From positions 62,001 to 126,000 of the forward strand of contig CBDFNC010000002.1 of the NCBI GenBank assembly GCA_965249895.1: 64,000 nt of DNA. The letters run 5' to 3'. This document shows positions 52,251-60,230 of this stretch, in pieces (the first letter of the stretch is position 1; every line of letters starts with the position of its first letter). Made by a program: the position numbers and the translations under genes. Under the pieces are notes generated by a model. The model worked only from the letters and a program-made list of their open reading frames with translations. It did no database searches and was not told where the DNA came from. This DNA is from CBDFNC01 sp965249895. Its GTDB lineage: Bacteria; Pseudomonadota; Gammaproteobacteria; Enterobacterales; CBDFNC01.

Positions 52251-52529
52251 ATGACCACATTAACCGCGAATGAACTTAAACGCAGTGGTGTATCTGCGAT
52301 TGAACGCGCCATGGTGGAAAACGGAGAGCATCAAGTGATGATAGATGTCAGAGGCATCACCAAGTTTGTCGTGCTGGATATAGAAGAATACAATGCTTTT
52401 CGTGAATATGAGCTGGATAAGGCAATCAAACAAGCTGAAGCTTGTTATGGCCAAGGCCGCTTTGACACGATTACAAACTTTGACAGCTTTGCCGACGACT
52501 TGCGCAAGGAAATAGACTCGGATGCTTGA
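52251..52529 (+). CDS. Phd/YefM-family antitoxin
   Basis: A protein of 92 residues. The N-terminus TLTANELKRSGVSAIERAMV, then MIDVRGITKFVVLDIEEYNA, is the PhdYefM fold that binds the operator; the acidic C-terminal part (FADDLRKEIDSDA) would wrap the toxin. It overlaps the toxin start by 8 bp, the usual coupling in type II modules. Expected to repress its own promoter. Confidence 0.88.
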   Translation: MTTLTANELKRSGVSAIERAMVENGEHQVMIDVRGITKFVVLDIEEYNAFREYELDKAIKQAEACYGQGRFDTITNFDSFADDLRKEIDSDA

Positions 52530-52797
52530 GATAGTCCGCCCTGAGTCCTACCAAAAGCGAGAGCGGAAATTTTTTAAAAAACACCCTGAGTTAATCAAGC
52601 AGTATGCCAAGGCGCTAAAGCTTTTAAGTCTGGATCCTAGGCATCCCGCTTTGCGGCTTCATCCTATCAAACAGAAACAATGCTATTCAATTTCTATTAA
52701 TATGCAGTATCGTGTGTTATTAACCCTTAAATTTCTTAATGATGGCAAAGTGATCCTAATTGATGTCGGTGATCATGCGATTTATCGCCAAAGTTGA
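52522..52797 (+). CDS. RelE/ParE-family toxin
   Basis: A protein of 91 residues, basic: YQKRERKFFKKHPELIKQYA, LSLDPRHPALRLHPIKQKQC, and YSISINMQYRVLLTLKFLND. The late basic Q-Y-R-V strand and GDHAIYRQ end fit RelE/YafQ-type mRNA interferases. Paired with the Phd-type antitoxin, so a type II toxin-antitoxin module. It lies outside the attR boundary but inside a second pair of direct repeats. Confidence 0.87.
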   Translation: MLEIVRPESYQKRERKFFKKHPELIKQYAKALKLLSLDPRHPALRLHPIKQKQCYSISINMQYRVLLTLKFLNDGKVILIDVGDHAIYRQS

Positions 52798-53080
52798 GTA
52801 GAGCATCTCTGGCTTATAATTAAATCTTGGCAAACCTCTGCCTCTTGTGGGAACAGTTATACCCTACAAAGCAATTGGTGGGACCGGTCAAACCTAGCTA
52901 ACAGATCCCGGAGGAGCCGAATTTGTTCGGCGAATCTTGCGGGTACAGGCTTCGCAGATTGAATCTGCTCCTTCAGAGCTCGCGATATTTGTTACTCGAA
53001 ATACTTTACTCTGATTGGTTTCCCTGTTGTGATACGCTTCGATAAGGCTAAACCGTCAAGATGTTCACGGTGGAGTCTTG
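52798..53080. other. Gap right of the toxin gene
   Basis: 283 bp with no gene. Several short dyads (gccgaat/ttcggcg near 52918; gcagattgaatctgc near 52967) look like extragenic palindromes. Confidence 0.4.
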
Positions 53081-53133
53081 CTAATTAAGTGTTGCAAAAT
53101 CATTCAATTGAATGTTATCTGTTGGAAAACCAT
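53081..53133. repeat. 53-bp direct repeat, right copy (flgT 3' end)
   Basis: Contains the last codons and stop of flgT; 50 of 53 positions match 51941-51993. Confidence 0.9.
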
Positions 53134-54244
53134 CCAATGTTTGCAACACAGCTGAATCCTGGTAAAGCTCGATAACACGGGCTTTTAACTGGGTATCCGT
53201 TGAGCGATTTCGTGGAATACCGAATTGATCGATATACGAAGAATTATGGCGCAGGGTGAGTTTTTGCCCTATGTCTAAGCCATTTTTTCGACCCAGGTTT
53301 ATCTGCACTTTATCTTGCTGAACGCCGATGATTTTTGCTACCGGTGATATACAGGAAAGTGCGCTATCAGTATCTATAATGACCTCTTCCATAACATTGA
53401 GTAGCACCTGACCATATTGGGTATCCCAAAATTGTTTTGAATTTAGATCGACGATATCTCTTTCATGGTAATCCCACTTGGCTCTGGTGCGGTAGTTTTT
53501 AACAGTGATAAGCTCACCGCTTAAGCCATCAAACAGGTAGGTTTTAAGGAAAAAATTCCTCGGTGTATCTTTAAACCAGTATTGGTAACTTAACTTATCT
53601 TTTAATTCAACGGACAAGTCTTCAATGATCCCATACAAAACGTATTGGCTATCTGTGCGACTTGCCAAGCTCTGGACCTGGCTGCTGATCTCCTGATGGA
53701 GCGAATCGAGTAGGGTGGGCCTAAAGGCTACATTTTCGTCAACGAATTGGCGGACATCGAAGGAAGCTTTATCCAGGCTCATCTGGTTATTCAGTTTGCC
53801 GGTGAACTCACTGCCAATATGGAATAAGGAGCCATTGATGGCCTGCTCTCTGTTGTTGAGCTTAAAGCGGACCAGTGCGAGGGATTTGGCGAACTTTTTT
53901 GCCATACACTGCCCGGCCGTTGTGACGATATCCACGTGAACAGAAACGTAGAGCGTGCCATTAATAATCCGTTCATGGTTGATGCGTAAACCTTTAATTT
54001 CGCCCCGAGATTGGATCTCAAACCGGTCTTTTTCTATCACACCCTTAGTGATTTGCTGCAGACTGGAAATAGATGCACCGGAGAACAGTAACGCTTGTTT
54101 CACGGCGTCTTTAATAGCCCGGTGACGAGCGGAGCCGACATCCCCATTTATTAGCAGGGCTTCTCCCTCGGATTCAAACCAGGCGGAAAAACCGGATTGA
54201 CTGAATAACAATAAAGCAACACAGATTAAGGTACGCATAAACAC
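53081..54244 (-). CDS. flgT: Flagellar H/T-ring protein FlgT
   Basis: A 387-residue (or 385 from the second Met) secreted protein with signal peptide ending at GFSAWF. The N-terminal WFESEGEALLINGDVGSARH is the FlgT_N motif; the middle and C-terminal parts (ISPVAKIIGVQQDKVQINLG, RKNGLDIGQKLTLRH) fit FlgT_M and FlgT_C. In Vibrio, FlgT builds the H-ring around the basal body and is needed for sodium-driven motors. Three sigma-54-like boxes lie upstream. Its last codons are in a 53-bp repeat. Confidence 0.92.
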   Translation of the reverse strand: MFMRTLICVALLLFSQSGFSAWFESEGEALLINGDVGSARHRAIKDAVKQALLFSGASISSLQQITKGVIEKDRFEIQSRGEIKGLRINHERIINGTLYVSVHVDIVTTAGQCMAKKFAKSLALVRFKLNNREQAINGSLFHIGSEFTGKLNNQMSLDKASFDVRQFVDENVAFRPTLLDSLHQEISSQVQSLASRTDSQYVLYGIIEDLSVELKDKLSYQYWFKDTPRNFFLKTYLFDGLSGELITVKNYRTRAKWDYHERDIVDLNSKQFWDTQYGQVLLNVMEEVIIDTDSALSCISPVAKIIGVQQDKVQINLGRKNGLDIGQKLTLRHNSSYIDQFGIPRNRSTDTQLKARVIELYQDSAVLQTLDGFPTDNIQLNDFATLN

Positions 54245-54318
54245 TTACCGATATTTTTGAACGCATTTAGCCAGGAAACATACCAAGCTTTGACGATAAA
54301 TCTCATTGTTTTACTTAT

Positions 54319-54373
54319 GCAATAAGTGAACCATAACCGCAATAAGTGAACCATAACCGCAATAAGTGAACCA
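54319..54373 (-). promoter_or_regulatory. Three 20-bp tandem repeats, each a sigma-54-like box
   Basis: Gcaataagtgaaccataacc recurs at 54319, 54339 and 54359 (the last diverges after gaacca). On the minus strand each unit reads TGG-T-TCACTTA-TTGC, with the -24 GG and -12 GC in sigma-54 spacing, pointing to flgT about 75 bp away. Confidence 0.6.
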
Positions 54374-54422
54374 TGATTACCTAATATGTGACCCAGTATA
54401 ATTTCGGCTAAGATTGTCGTTT

Positions 54423-54438
54423 TGGCTTAAGAATTGCT
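54423..54438 (+). promoter_or_regulatory. Sigma-54 promoter of flgOP
   Basis: TGGCTTAAGAATTGCT has the TGGC-N7-TTGC arrangement, about 100 bp before the flgO start. Confidence 0.75.
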
Positions 54439-54536
54439 TATTCCTCAGGTATTAGCGGTTAAGATATTATCCGCGCTGCCGATAACTATCTAAAGTGGCT
54501 TTGATACGATAATTTTGGATATAGCAGGATTTATTC

Positions 54537-55151
54537 ATGAAAAATTTGCTGATAGCTGGATTGCTATTCCCTTTGCTTGGTTGCGCTGTAACCGCTGAGC
54601 CGCAGGCCGTGACTAGGGCAAGCGTTACCGCTGGCACCACAATTACAGAGATAGTGGCTGAAATGGCAAACCAGATAATGGCCAATGACAACTCCAGCTT
54701 TGGCGACGTGCCTGTCACGGTTACCTCCTTCGTGGACCTGGATACCCTAGAGGATACTAACTGGTTAGGGCAACAAATTGCCGAAAGCTTTATTCATGAG
54801 CTTCATCAAAGAGGCTTATCCGTACTGGAGTTTAAAGCTACCGGTAATATTAAGGTTACCAAACAAGGGGACTACGTGTTTAGCCGAGACTGGAAAGCCT
54901 TAAGAAAGCGCATACCCGTGTATCGCATTTTAACGGGCACTATGTCCAAGGCTGAGAACGGTGTGCTGCTTAACGCTCGGATCATTAATATGCAAACCCA
55001 GTTAGTGGAAGCGACCGCCCAGGGGCATGTCCCAAACGAACTCTTGTATGGGGGATTAAATAGCTTAGGGCCTGCTTATCGCTCTCAAGGGCTGTTGATC
55101 CGTCGCGGACAAAAAAATGGCCAAGGTCATTTTGTAGAATTAACTCACTAG
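54537..55151 (+). CDS. flgO: Flagellar lipoprotein FlgO
   Basis: A protein of 204 residues. Signal and lipobox MKNLLIAGLLFPLLGC; FlgO domain with TITEIVAEMANQIMA, VTVTSFVDLDTLEDTNWLGQ, QIAESFIHELHQRGLSVLEF, YRILTGTMSKAENGVLLNAR. An outer-membrane protein that supports flagellar stability in Vibrio. First gene of flgO-flgP. Confidence 0.92.
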   Translation: MKNLLIAGLLFPLLGCAVTAEPQAVTRASVTAGTTITEIVAEMANQIMANDNSSFGDVPVTVTSFVDLDTLEDTNWLGQQIAESFIHELHQRGLSVLEFKATGNIKVTKQGDYVFSRDWKALRKRIPVYRILTGTMSKAENGVLLNARIINMQTQLVEATAQGHVPNELLYGGLNSLGPAYRSQGLLIRRGQKNGQGHFVELTH

Positions 55152-55163
55152 GATAGTAAGACA

Positions 55164-55625
55164 ATGAAAGCATCCATTTTTATACTTCCCTTGGCCTTAG
55201 CTCTGTCCCTCTCGTCATGCTCAAAGGTGTTAAACCATCATGTGGAATATGAGCTGGTTAAACCGGAGAAGTTTCCAGTATTAACAGCTGTGGGGTATGC
55301 ACCGGTCAGCCTGCAACCGGGAGAAAACCAAGAGCAAAAGGTACTAAATGCCATTCGAGCTTCAAAACTGGATGCATACCGCGAATTAGCCGAGCAAGTC
55401 TATGGGGTTCAACTGCAAAGCAATACTTCATTCGGTGATTTGGTTATTAGTGATGATGGTTTACAGGCGTCCATCAGTGGTGTGATCCGCGGGGCTAAGG
55501 TTGTGCAGAGCTACCCTGTTGGAGATATGTATGCAACCGAGCTGGAGCTTGATTTTAAAAATGTTTTTTATCTGTATCAATCTCAGGCGATGCCAAGAAA
55601 AGTAAAAAAGGTTCACTACTATTAA
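55164..55625 (+). CDS. flgP: Flagellar lipoprotein FlgP
   Basis: A protein of 153 residues. Lipobox SLSSCSK; LPP20-type domain with PVLTAVGYAPVSLQPG, NAIRASKLDAYRELAEQVYG, SNTSFGDLVISDDGLQASIS, VVQSYPVGDMYATELELDF. In Vibrio and Campylobacter FlgP forms the outer-membrane basal disk around the motor. It lies 12 bp after flgO in the same operon. Confidence 0.92.
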   Translation: MKASIFILPLALALSLSSCSKVLNHHVEYELVKPEKFPVLTAVGYAPVSLQPGENQEQKVLNAIRASKLDAYRELAEQVYGVQLQSNTSFGDLVISDDGLQASISGVIRGAKVVQSYPVGDMYATELELDFKNVFYLYQSQAMPRKVKKVHYY

Positions 55626-55738
55626 CTTAGCTTGAGCCTACCCCAGAAAAATGCTTGCTTTTCCCGTCGTGCAGAGATACGCAAAACAACTTATTTGGTA
55701 GAGGTTGGTTAATAAAGAAAGGATAAAAAAGAGGGGGC

Positions 55739-56164
55739 TTAGGCTTTAATCCCACCACCGAGTTGAGAGCCAACTTGGGTTTGCCCTTTGTTATTATATG
55801 TCATGGAATTGGCGGCTCGGGCCTGTGTCAGCACATTGGCTAAATGGCGAGCACTTTTTAAGCTAAGCTCTATGACTTTACCATTAATGTCATTTTGTTT
55901 TTTACATTTGGCTAGCTGGGATTCGATATCTTGTTTTTGTAAGGCTAAATCACCTTGCTTGAGCTGCTGGGCATCCGGATGCTGGCAAATAACAACATCC
56001 CTTTCTGATACTGATTTAAGCAGCAACTGCTTTTGCTGAATAATGTCGCTCAGCTTATCTGTATCCCTTTGCTCAAGACACTTGTGTTCTTCTATCAGCA
56101 CGGTTCCGAGGGCCTCTACATCAGCTCCCTGGAGTGTTAATAGTGAATTGATATCAGTACTCAT
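55739..56164 (-). CDS. flgN: Flagellar hook-junction chaperone FlgN
   Basis: A 141-residue helical protein (MSTDINSLLTLQGADVEALG, LIEEHKCLEQRDTDKLSDII, QQKQLLLKSVSERDVVICQ) with the C-terminal SLKSARHLANVLTQARAANS and MTYNNKGQT that bind FlgK and FlgL in the family. It overlaps flgM by one base and ends the flgA-flgM-flgN run. Confidence 0.9.
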   Translation of the reverse strand: MSTDINSLLTLQGADVEALGTVLIEEHKCLEQRDTDKLSDIIQQKQLLLKSVSERDVVICQHPDAQQLKQGDLALQKQDIESQLAKCKKQNDINGKVIELSLKSARHLANVLTQARAANSMTYNNKGQTQVGSQLGGGIKA

Positions 56165-56493
56165 TATCCACCTATCGCCCGGCCTAATTCACTTTCAAAC
56201 TGGGTCATCTTCTGAGCCAGCCTGTCGGTATCGATTTTATACTCGCCATTGATGATGGCCTTTTTCAACGACTCTACTCGCTGGCGGTTAATCACGGGCT
56301 CCGAATCGACCTGCTTTTGCATCTTTGTTAGCGCTTGAGCTTGGGGGGTTAGTTGCACAGAATCTTTCGCCGACGCAGGTTTACTCGCAGACTGCTCTGT
56401 GGACGCTTGTTGCGTTTGCTTCTGTTGGTTGACCTTGTTTTGTTCAACCTGAAGGTTTTTCTTACTACCCAGGTTATTTAAATCAATAGGCAT
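56164..56493 (-). CDS. flgM: Anti-sigma-28 factor FlgM
   Basis: A protein of 109 residues. Gln-rich disordered N-terminal half, starting MPIDLNNLGSKKN; C-terminal sigma-28-binding helices VNRQRVESLKKAIINGEYKI-like (VINRQRVESLKKAIINGEY) and DTDRLAQKMTQFESELG. Holds FliA inactive until exported through the hook. Follows flgA by 81 bp and is probably co-transcribed. Confidence 0.93.
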   Translation of the reverse strand: MPIDLNNLGSKKNLQVEQNKVNQQKQTQQASTEQSASKPASAKDSVQLTPQAQALTKMQKQVDSEPVINRQRVESLKKAIINGEYKIDTDRLAQKMTQFESELGRAIGG

Positions 56494-56574
56494 GGAATCA
56501 CCTGTGAATTTAGGAATCTATCACTCGTATCGGCAAAAGCGCCAATTGCTTTAGCTATATTTGCTTACTAATAG

Positions 56575-57252
56575 CTATATATTAACTTCCACTACACCAA
56601 TGCCGGCTACCGTACCAACAACTACTTTTTTGGTTTTAGCATTTCTTGCCTTAATTGTATCACCGAGAGCAGCATTACCGATAGCAAACCCTGTTGTTTT
56701 TATTGTAAGGCTGCCTTTTTTGGCCCATATAATCACTTTATCTCCTTTGCATACATAGCAGATGTCTCGGGTGCTCACCGCCTTACCGGCGGGTATGGTT
56801 CGCTTCACTCTGGTCCTAAATAGTTTTTCTGGTAAGCTCACAATGCCACCTCGCAACAGGTGTGTTTCTTTGTAAACCACAGATAAGGTGTTCTTATTTA
56901 ATACAGTGCCCGGAGACAGCGTCTTGGTGGCGACTACAACAGGTAGTAAGGTGCGAACCTTAACCGGTACATATATATCCCATTGAGGTTGAGGGCAAAT
57001 AACCTTCACCACAGTGTTTTTTCGAATAGCACCATTTGGAATGTTAGCAATCAATGGTTTAGTGCAATTACCGAGTTTCAGGCGAGCATCCAGCGAGGCC
57101 GCCTTAATGTTGACTTTTGCTTGTGGTGGAACGGGTACTTGCTGCCTTACATATTCTTCAGCAAAGGACGCTACCTCTAAAAGGTAATTAGTTTGCGCAA
57201 AAACCTGACAACTACCCAAACTGCATAATAAAATAAAAATACACTTAAGCAT
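56575..57252 (-). CDS. flgA: Flagellar P-ring assembly protein FlgA
   Basis: A protein of 225 residues. I placed the start at 57252 (MLKCIFILLCSLGSCQVFAQ), a signal peptide preceded by AGGAAGAAA; the frame extends upstream to 57444 without support. SAF-like C-terminal domain: VVVATKTLSPGTVLNKNTLS, LRGGIVSLPEKLFRTRVKRT, and GDTIKARNAKTKKVVVGTV. Periplasmic chaperone for FlgI. A sigma-54 box lies about 100 bp upstream. Confidence 0.92.
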   Translation of the reverse strand: MLKCIFILLCSLGSCQVFAQTNYLLEVASFAEEYVRQQVPVPPQAKVNIKAASLDARLKLGNCTKPLIANIPNGAIRKNTVVKVICPQPQWDIYVPVKVRTLLPVVVATKTLSPGTVLNKNTLSVVYKETHLLRGGIVSLPEKLFRTRVKRTIPAGKAVSTRDICYVCKGDKVIIWAKKGSLTIKTTGFAIGNAALGDTIKARNAKTKKVVVGTVAGIGVVEVNI

Positions 57253-57353
57253 TTTCTTCCTGGCGCCGATAGAGCAAAATACGAAAAACCAATACATTAC
57301 AATCATGCCTCTGTGTGTTGCATTTTTGACGTGTTGATATTGGTAATAGGTAT

Positions 57354-57368
57354 GCAATATAGATGCCA
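57354..57368 (-). promoter_or_regulatory. Sigma-54 promoter of flgAMN
   Basis: On the minus strand TGGCATCTATATTGC has the TGGC-N7-TTGC arrangement, about 100 bp before flgA. Confidence 0.7.
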
Positions 57369-57409
57369 ATGGACTAAATGCCATCCAGGCAGCGATAATG
57401 GAGAAAGTT

Positions 57410-58336
57410 ATGGCAGGATTACTCGACTCAGTAAACCAGCGCACCCAATTGGTAGGTCAAAACAGGCTAGAGTTACTGCTTTTTAAGCTGGTTGGTAGGC
57501 AGCGTTACGGTATAAACGTATTTAAAGTAAAAGAAGTGTTGCAGTGTCCACCTTTGACATCGCTACCTAAGTTGCATCCAGTAATAAAGGGGGTTGCTCA
57601 TATTCGTGGCAAGACCATTTCGGTTATCGACTTGAGCCTTGCTACCGGAGGCAGGCCAGTCGAAGACCTGACTAATTGCTTTATTATTATTTCTGAATAT
57701 AACCGTTCAGTGCAGGGCTTCCTGGTTAATTCGGTCGAGCGTATCATTAATATGAACTGGGAATCCATTATGCCGCCGCCGGAAGGGGCGGGTAAAAGTA
57801 ACTATCTCACTGCGGTGACGGAAGTGGATAAAGAGCTGGTGGAAATTATCGATGTGGAAAAAATCCTCGATGAAATTTCTCCAATCAACGCGGAAGTTAG
57901 TGAAGAAGTTCGTGATACCAGTACGGCCGATAACGCAACGGTTAGAACTATCCTGGTTGCAGATGACTCCAGCGTTGCCCGTAATCAGGTGAAAAAGGCT
58001 GTCACTTCCATTGGTTATGAATGTATCCTGGCTAAAGATGGCCGCGAGGCGTTGGACATGCTGAAAGAAATGGCAACCAAGGGGCCGATTACGGACCAAA
58101 TTGCCCTAGTTATCTCTGATATCGAAATGCCGGAAATGGATGGTTATACCTTCACGGCGGAAGTCAGGGGGACGCCTGAGCTGAAAGATTTGCATATTAT
58201 TTTGCATACTTCCTTAAGTGGTGTATTTAATCAGGCTATGGTTAATAAAGTTGGTGCAAATAATTTTATTGCCAAGTTTAACCCCGATGAATTGGCCACC
58301 GCAGTAAAAAGTGCAGTGGAAGGCAAAAGTGAATAA
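57410..58336 (+). CDS. cheV: Chemotaxis coupling protein CheV
   Basis: A protein of 308 residues. CheW-like domain (1-160: LLDSVNQRTQLVGQNRLELL, KVKEVLQCPPLTSLPKLHP, VAHIRGKTISVIDLSLATGG) followed by a receiver (about 185-305: ILVADDSSVARNQVKKAV, LVISDIEMPEMDGYTF with the phosphoacceptor Asp). Couples receptors to CheA and tunes signalling. The ATG at 57410 has GGAGAAAG upstream. Confidence 0.96.
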   Translation: MAGLLDSVNQRTQLVGQNRLELLLFKLVGRQRYGINVFKVKEVLQCPPLTSLPKLHPVIKGVAHIRGKTISVIDLSLATGGRPVEDLTNCFIIISEYNRSVQGFLVNSVERIINMNWESIMPPPEGAGKSNYLTAVTEVDKELVEIIDVEKILDEISPINAEVSEEVRDTSTADNATVRTILVADDSSVARNQVKKAVTSIGYECILAKDGREALDMLKEMATKGPITDQIALVISDIEMPEMDGYTFTAEVRGTPELKDLHIILHTSLSGVFNQAMVNKVGANNFIAKFNPDELATAVKSAVEGKSE

Positions 58337-58351
58337 TAGCAAGGTGATAAA

Positions 58352-59209
58352 TTGACAGCGAGAGCTCTGTCGGACGCAACCTATAAACAGTTTTCCGATT
58401 TTCTAGAAGTTCAGTGCGGCATCGTGCTTGGGGCCAGTAAGCAATACTTGGTGAAGAGCCGACTGTCGCCTTTACTGTCAGAGTATAAGATTGATAGTTT
58501 GCCCGAACTTATTGAACGCTCTATGAGTTTTAGAGAGCGTGAATTAAGGGCGAAGGTGATCGATGCAATGACAACCAACGAAACCTTGTGGTTTCGCGAT
58601 ACTTACCCTTTTCAATTGTTGGTGGATAAACTTTACCCTGAGTTGGCGGTTAACAGTAAACGGCCGCTAAAAATCTGGTCTGCCGCTTCGTCTTCGGGCC
58701 AAGAGCCTTATTCCATTGCTATGTCGACCCTGGAGTACCAGCAAAAGAAACCGGGAGCGATGCCATTTGGTATTCAGGTTATCGGAACCGATATATCCAG
58801 CGCTATGCTGGCTCATTGTAAAAAAGGGGAATACGATTCCCTAGCGTTAGCAAGGGGCTTGTCCAGCGAAAGAAAGCGACAATTTTTTGAACCTGTTAAT
58901 GATGGCTCGGGCAGAATGCGGATAGCGGATAAAGTCAAAAAAATGACCAACTTCCGTTCTTTTAATTTACTCGACAGTTACAGCTTACTCGGGAAGTTTG
59001 ACATTATATTTTGTCGTAATGTGCTTATTTACTTCTCTCCCGAAGTTAAATCAAAGATCCTGAACCAGTTTGCAGGGGCATTAAACCCAGGCGGTTACTT
59101 AATGTTGGGGGCTTCCGAGTCCTTAACTGGTTTGACGGACCGATTCGATATGGTGCGTTGTAACCCGGGTATCGTTTATAAATTAAAGGCCCCAGCCCCA
59201 AGGCGCTAA
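58352..59209 (+). CDS. cheR: Chemotaxis methyltransferase CheR
   Basis: A protein of 285 residues with a TTG start preceded by AAGGTGATAAA; no ATG fits the conserved N-terminus. CheR_N (LSDATYKQFSDFLEVQCGIV), VIDAMTTNETLWFRD, SAM-binding KIWSAASSSGQEPYSIAM, IIFCRNVLIYFSPEVK, and LGASESLTGL. Methylates glutamates on chemoreceptors. Starts 15 bp after cheV. Confidence 0.95.
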   Translation: MTARALSDATYKQFSDFLEVQCGIVLGASKQYLVKSRLSPLLSEYKIDSLPELIERSMSFRERELRAKVIDAMTTNETLWFRDTYPFQLLVDKLYPELAVNSKRPLKIWSAASSSGQEPYSIAMSTLEYQQKKPGAMPFGIQVIGTDISSAMLAHCKKGEYDSLALARGLSSERKRQFFEPVNDGSGRMRIADKVKKMTNFRSFNLLDSYSLLGKFDIIFCRNVLIYFSPEVKSKILNQFAGALNPGGYLMLGASESLTGLTDRFDMVRCNPGIVYKLKAPAPRR

Positions 59210-59218
59210 TTGTATCGG

Positions 59219-59236
59219 GCGGCATTGCCGCTTTTT
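59219..59236 (+). terminator. Terminator after cheR
   Basis: Stem gcggc/gccgc around att, followed by ttttt. Confidence 0.75.
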
Positions 59237-59330
59237 CCCTTTCACCGGGAAAAGTGGCAGTAAATTGCCGTTTCCCCCTTCTTCTTTCTTAAAATCGTAT
59301 CTTATTTAGTCATTTATCATATATATATCC

Positions 59331-59346
59331 TGGCACATCAATTGCA
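59331..59346 (+). promoter_or_regulatory. Sigma-54 promoter of the flgB operon
   Basis: TGGCACATCAATTGCA is a consensus -24/-12 box, 44 bp before the flgB start. Confidence 0.93.
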
Positions 59347-59389
59347 TTGTAATCTTGTATTGGTTGTGAAAAGTGACAGAAGGTAGATT

Positions 59390-59785
59390 ATGGCTATCAA
59401 TTTCGACAAGGCATTCGGCGTACATCAATATACCCTTGGGGTTAGATCCAGGCGCTCAGAAGTGTTAGCCAGTAATATCGCCAATGCCGATACGCCTAAA
59501 TATAAGGCGCGTGATGTTAACTTTGGCGATGCATTAGCGGCGGCCAAGACGGGTAGTAATTTTTCACTGCAACGAACTAACAGCAAGCACTTTGCTATAT
59601 CTAGCCAAATGCAGAGTGATATTAAATTCCGGGTTCCCAATCAGCCTGATACCGGCGATGGCAATACGGTGGATGTACAGAAAGAAAGAAGTGCTTTTAT
59701 GCAAAACAGCATGGAATACCAGGCCAGTTTAAACTTTCTCAACAGTAAAATAGCCGGTCTGCGTAAAGCGATTAAAGGTCAATAG
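59390..59785 (+). CDS. flgB: Flagellar proximal rod protein FlgB
   Basis: A protein of 131 residues. N-terminal rod motif RRSEVLASNIANADTPKYKA and ARDVNFGDAL; C-terminal heptad helix SAFMQNSMEYQASLNFLNSK. Exported rod subunit at the MS-ring side. GAAGGTAG precedes the ATG. First gene of flgBCDE. Confidence 0.96.
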   Translation: MAINFDKAFGVHQYTLGVRSRRSEVLASNIANADTPKYKARDVNFGDALAAAKTGSNFSLQRTNSKHFAISSQMQSDIKFRVPNQPDTGDGNTVDVQKERSAFMQNSMEYQASLNFLNSKIAGLRKAIKGQ

Positions 59786-59799
59786 TAGGGACAATAGTT

Positions 59800-60219
59800 A
59801 TGAGTTTGTTTAGAGTTTTAGATGTGTCTGCGTCGGGAATGAGTGCTCAATCTGTTCGTCTAAATACGACCGCCAGTAATATGGCGAATGCTAACAGCGT
59901 TAGCAGTAGTATTGACACTACCTATAAGGCCAGACACCCGGTGTTTGCCGCTGAACTTAATAAGGCCCAAGCCCACCAGCAAAGTGATGTTGGTGTAAAA
60001 GTGATGGGGATTGTGGAAAGCGACGCCCCTTTGACGCGGGAATATATGCCCAACCACCCGAAAGCGGACGATAACGGTTTTATTTACCGACCTAATGTCA
60101 ATATGGTGGAAGAAATGACCAATATGATCAGTGCTTCCCGCTCTTACCAAACCAATGTACAAATCGCAGATGCCGCCAAACAAATGCTGTCCCGCACCCT
60201 ACAAATGGGTAAATCCTAA
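59800..60219 (+). CDS. flgC: Flagellar proximal rod protein FlgC
   Basis: A protein of 139 residues. N-terminal LDVSASGMSAQSVRLNTTAS, NMANANS; C-terminal YRPNVNMVEEMTNMISASRS and YQTNVQIADAAKQMLSRTL. Rod subunit, 14 bp after flgB. Confidence 0.96.
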   Translation: MSLFRVLDVSASGMSAQSVRLNTTASNMANANSVSSSIDTTYKARHPVFAAELNKAQAHQQSDVGVKVMGIVESDAPLTREYMPNHPKADDNGFIYRPNVNMVEEMTNMISASRSYQTNVQIADAAKQMLSRTLQMGKS

Positions 60220-60230
60220 GGGGGTAATGA

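Noticed and set aside
57310..57330. Sigma-54 box for cheV (tgcctctgtgtgttgca)
   Set aside because: Spacing between the -24 and -12 elements is wrong.
57398..57444. Long N-terminal extension of FlgA overlapping cheV
   Set aside because: A proper signal peptide with ribosome site starts at 57252; the extension would overlap cheV and the flgA promoter.
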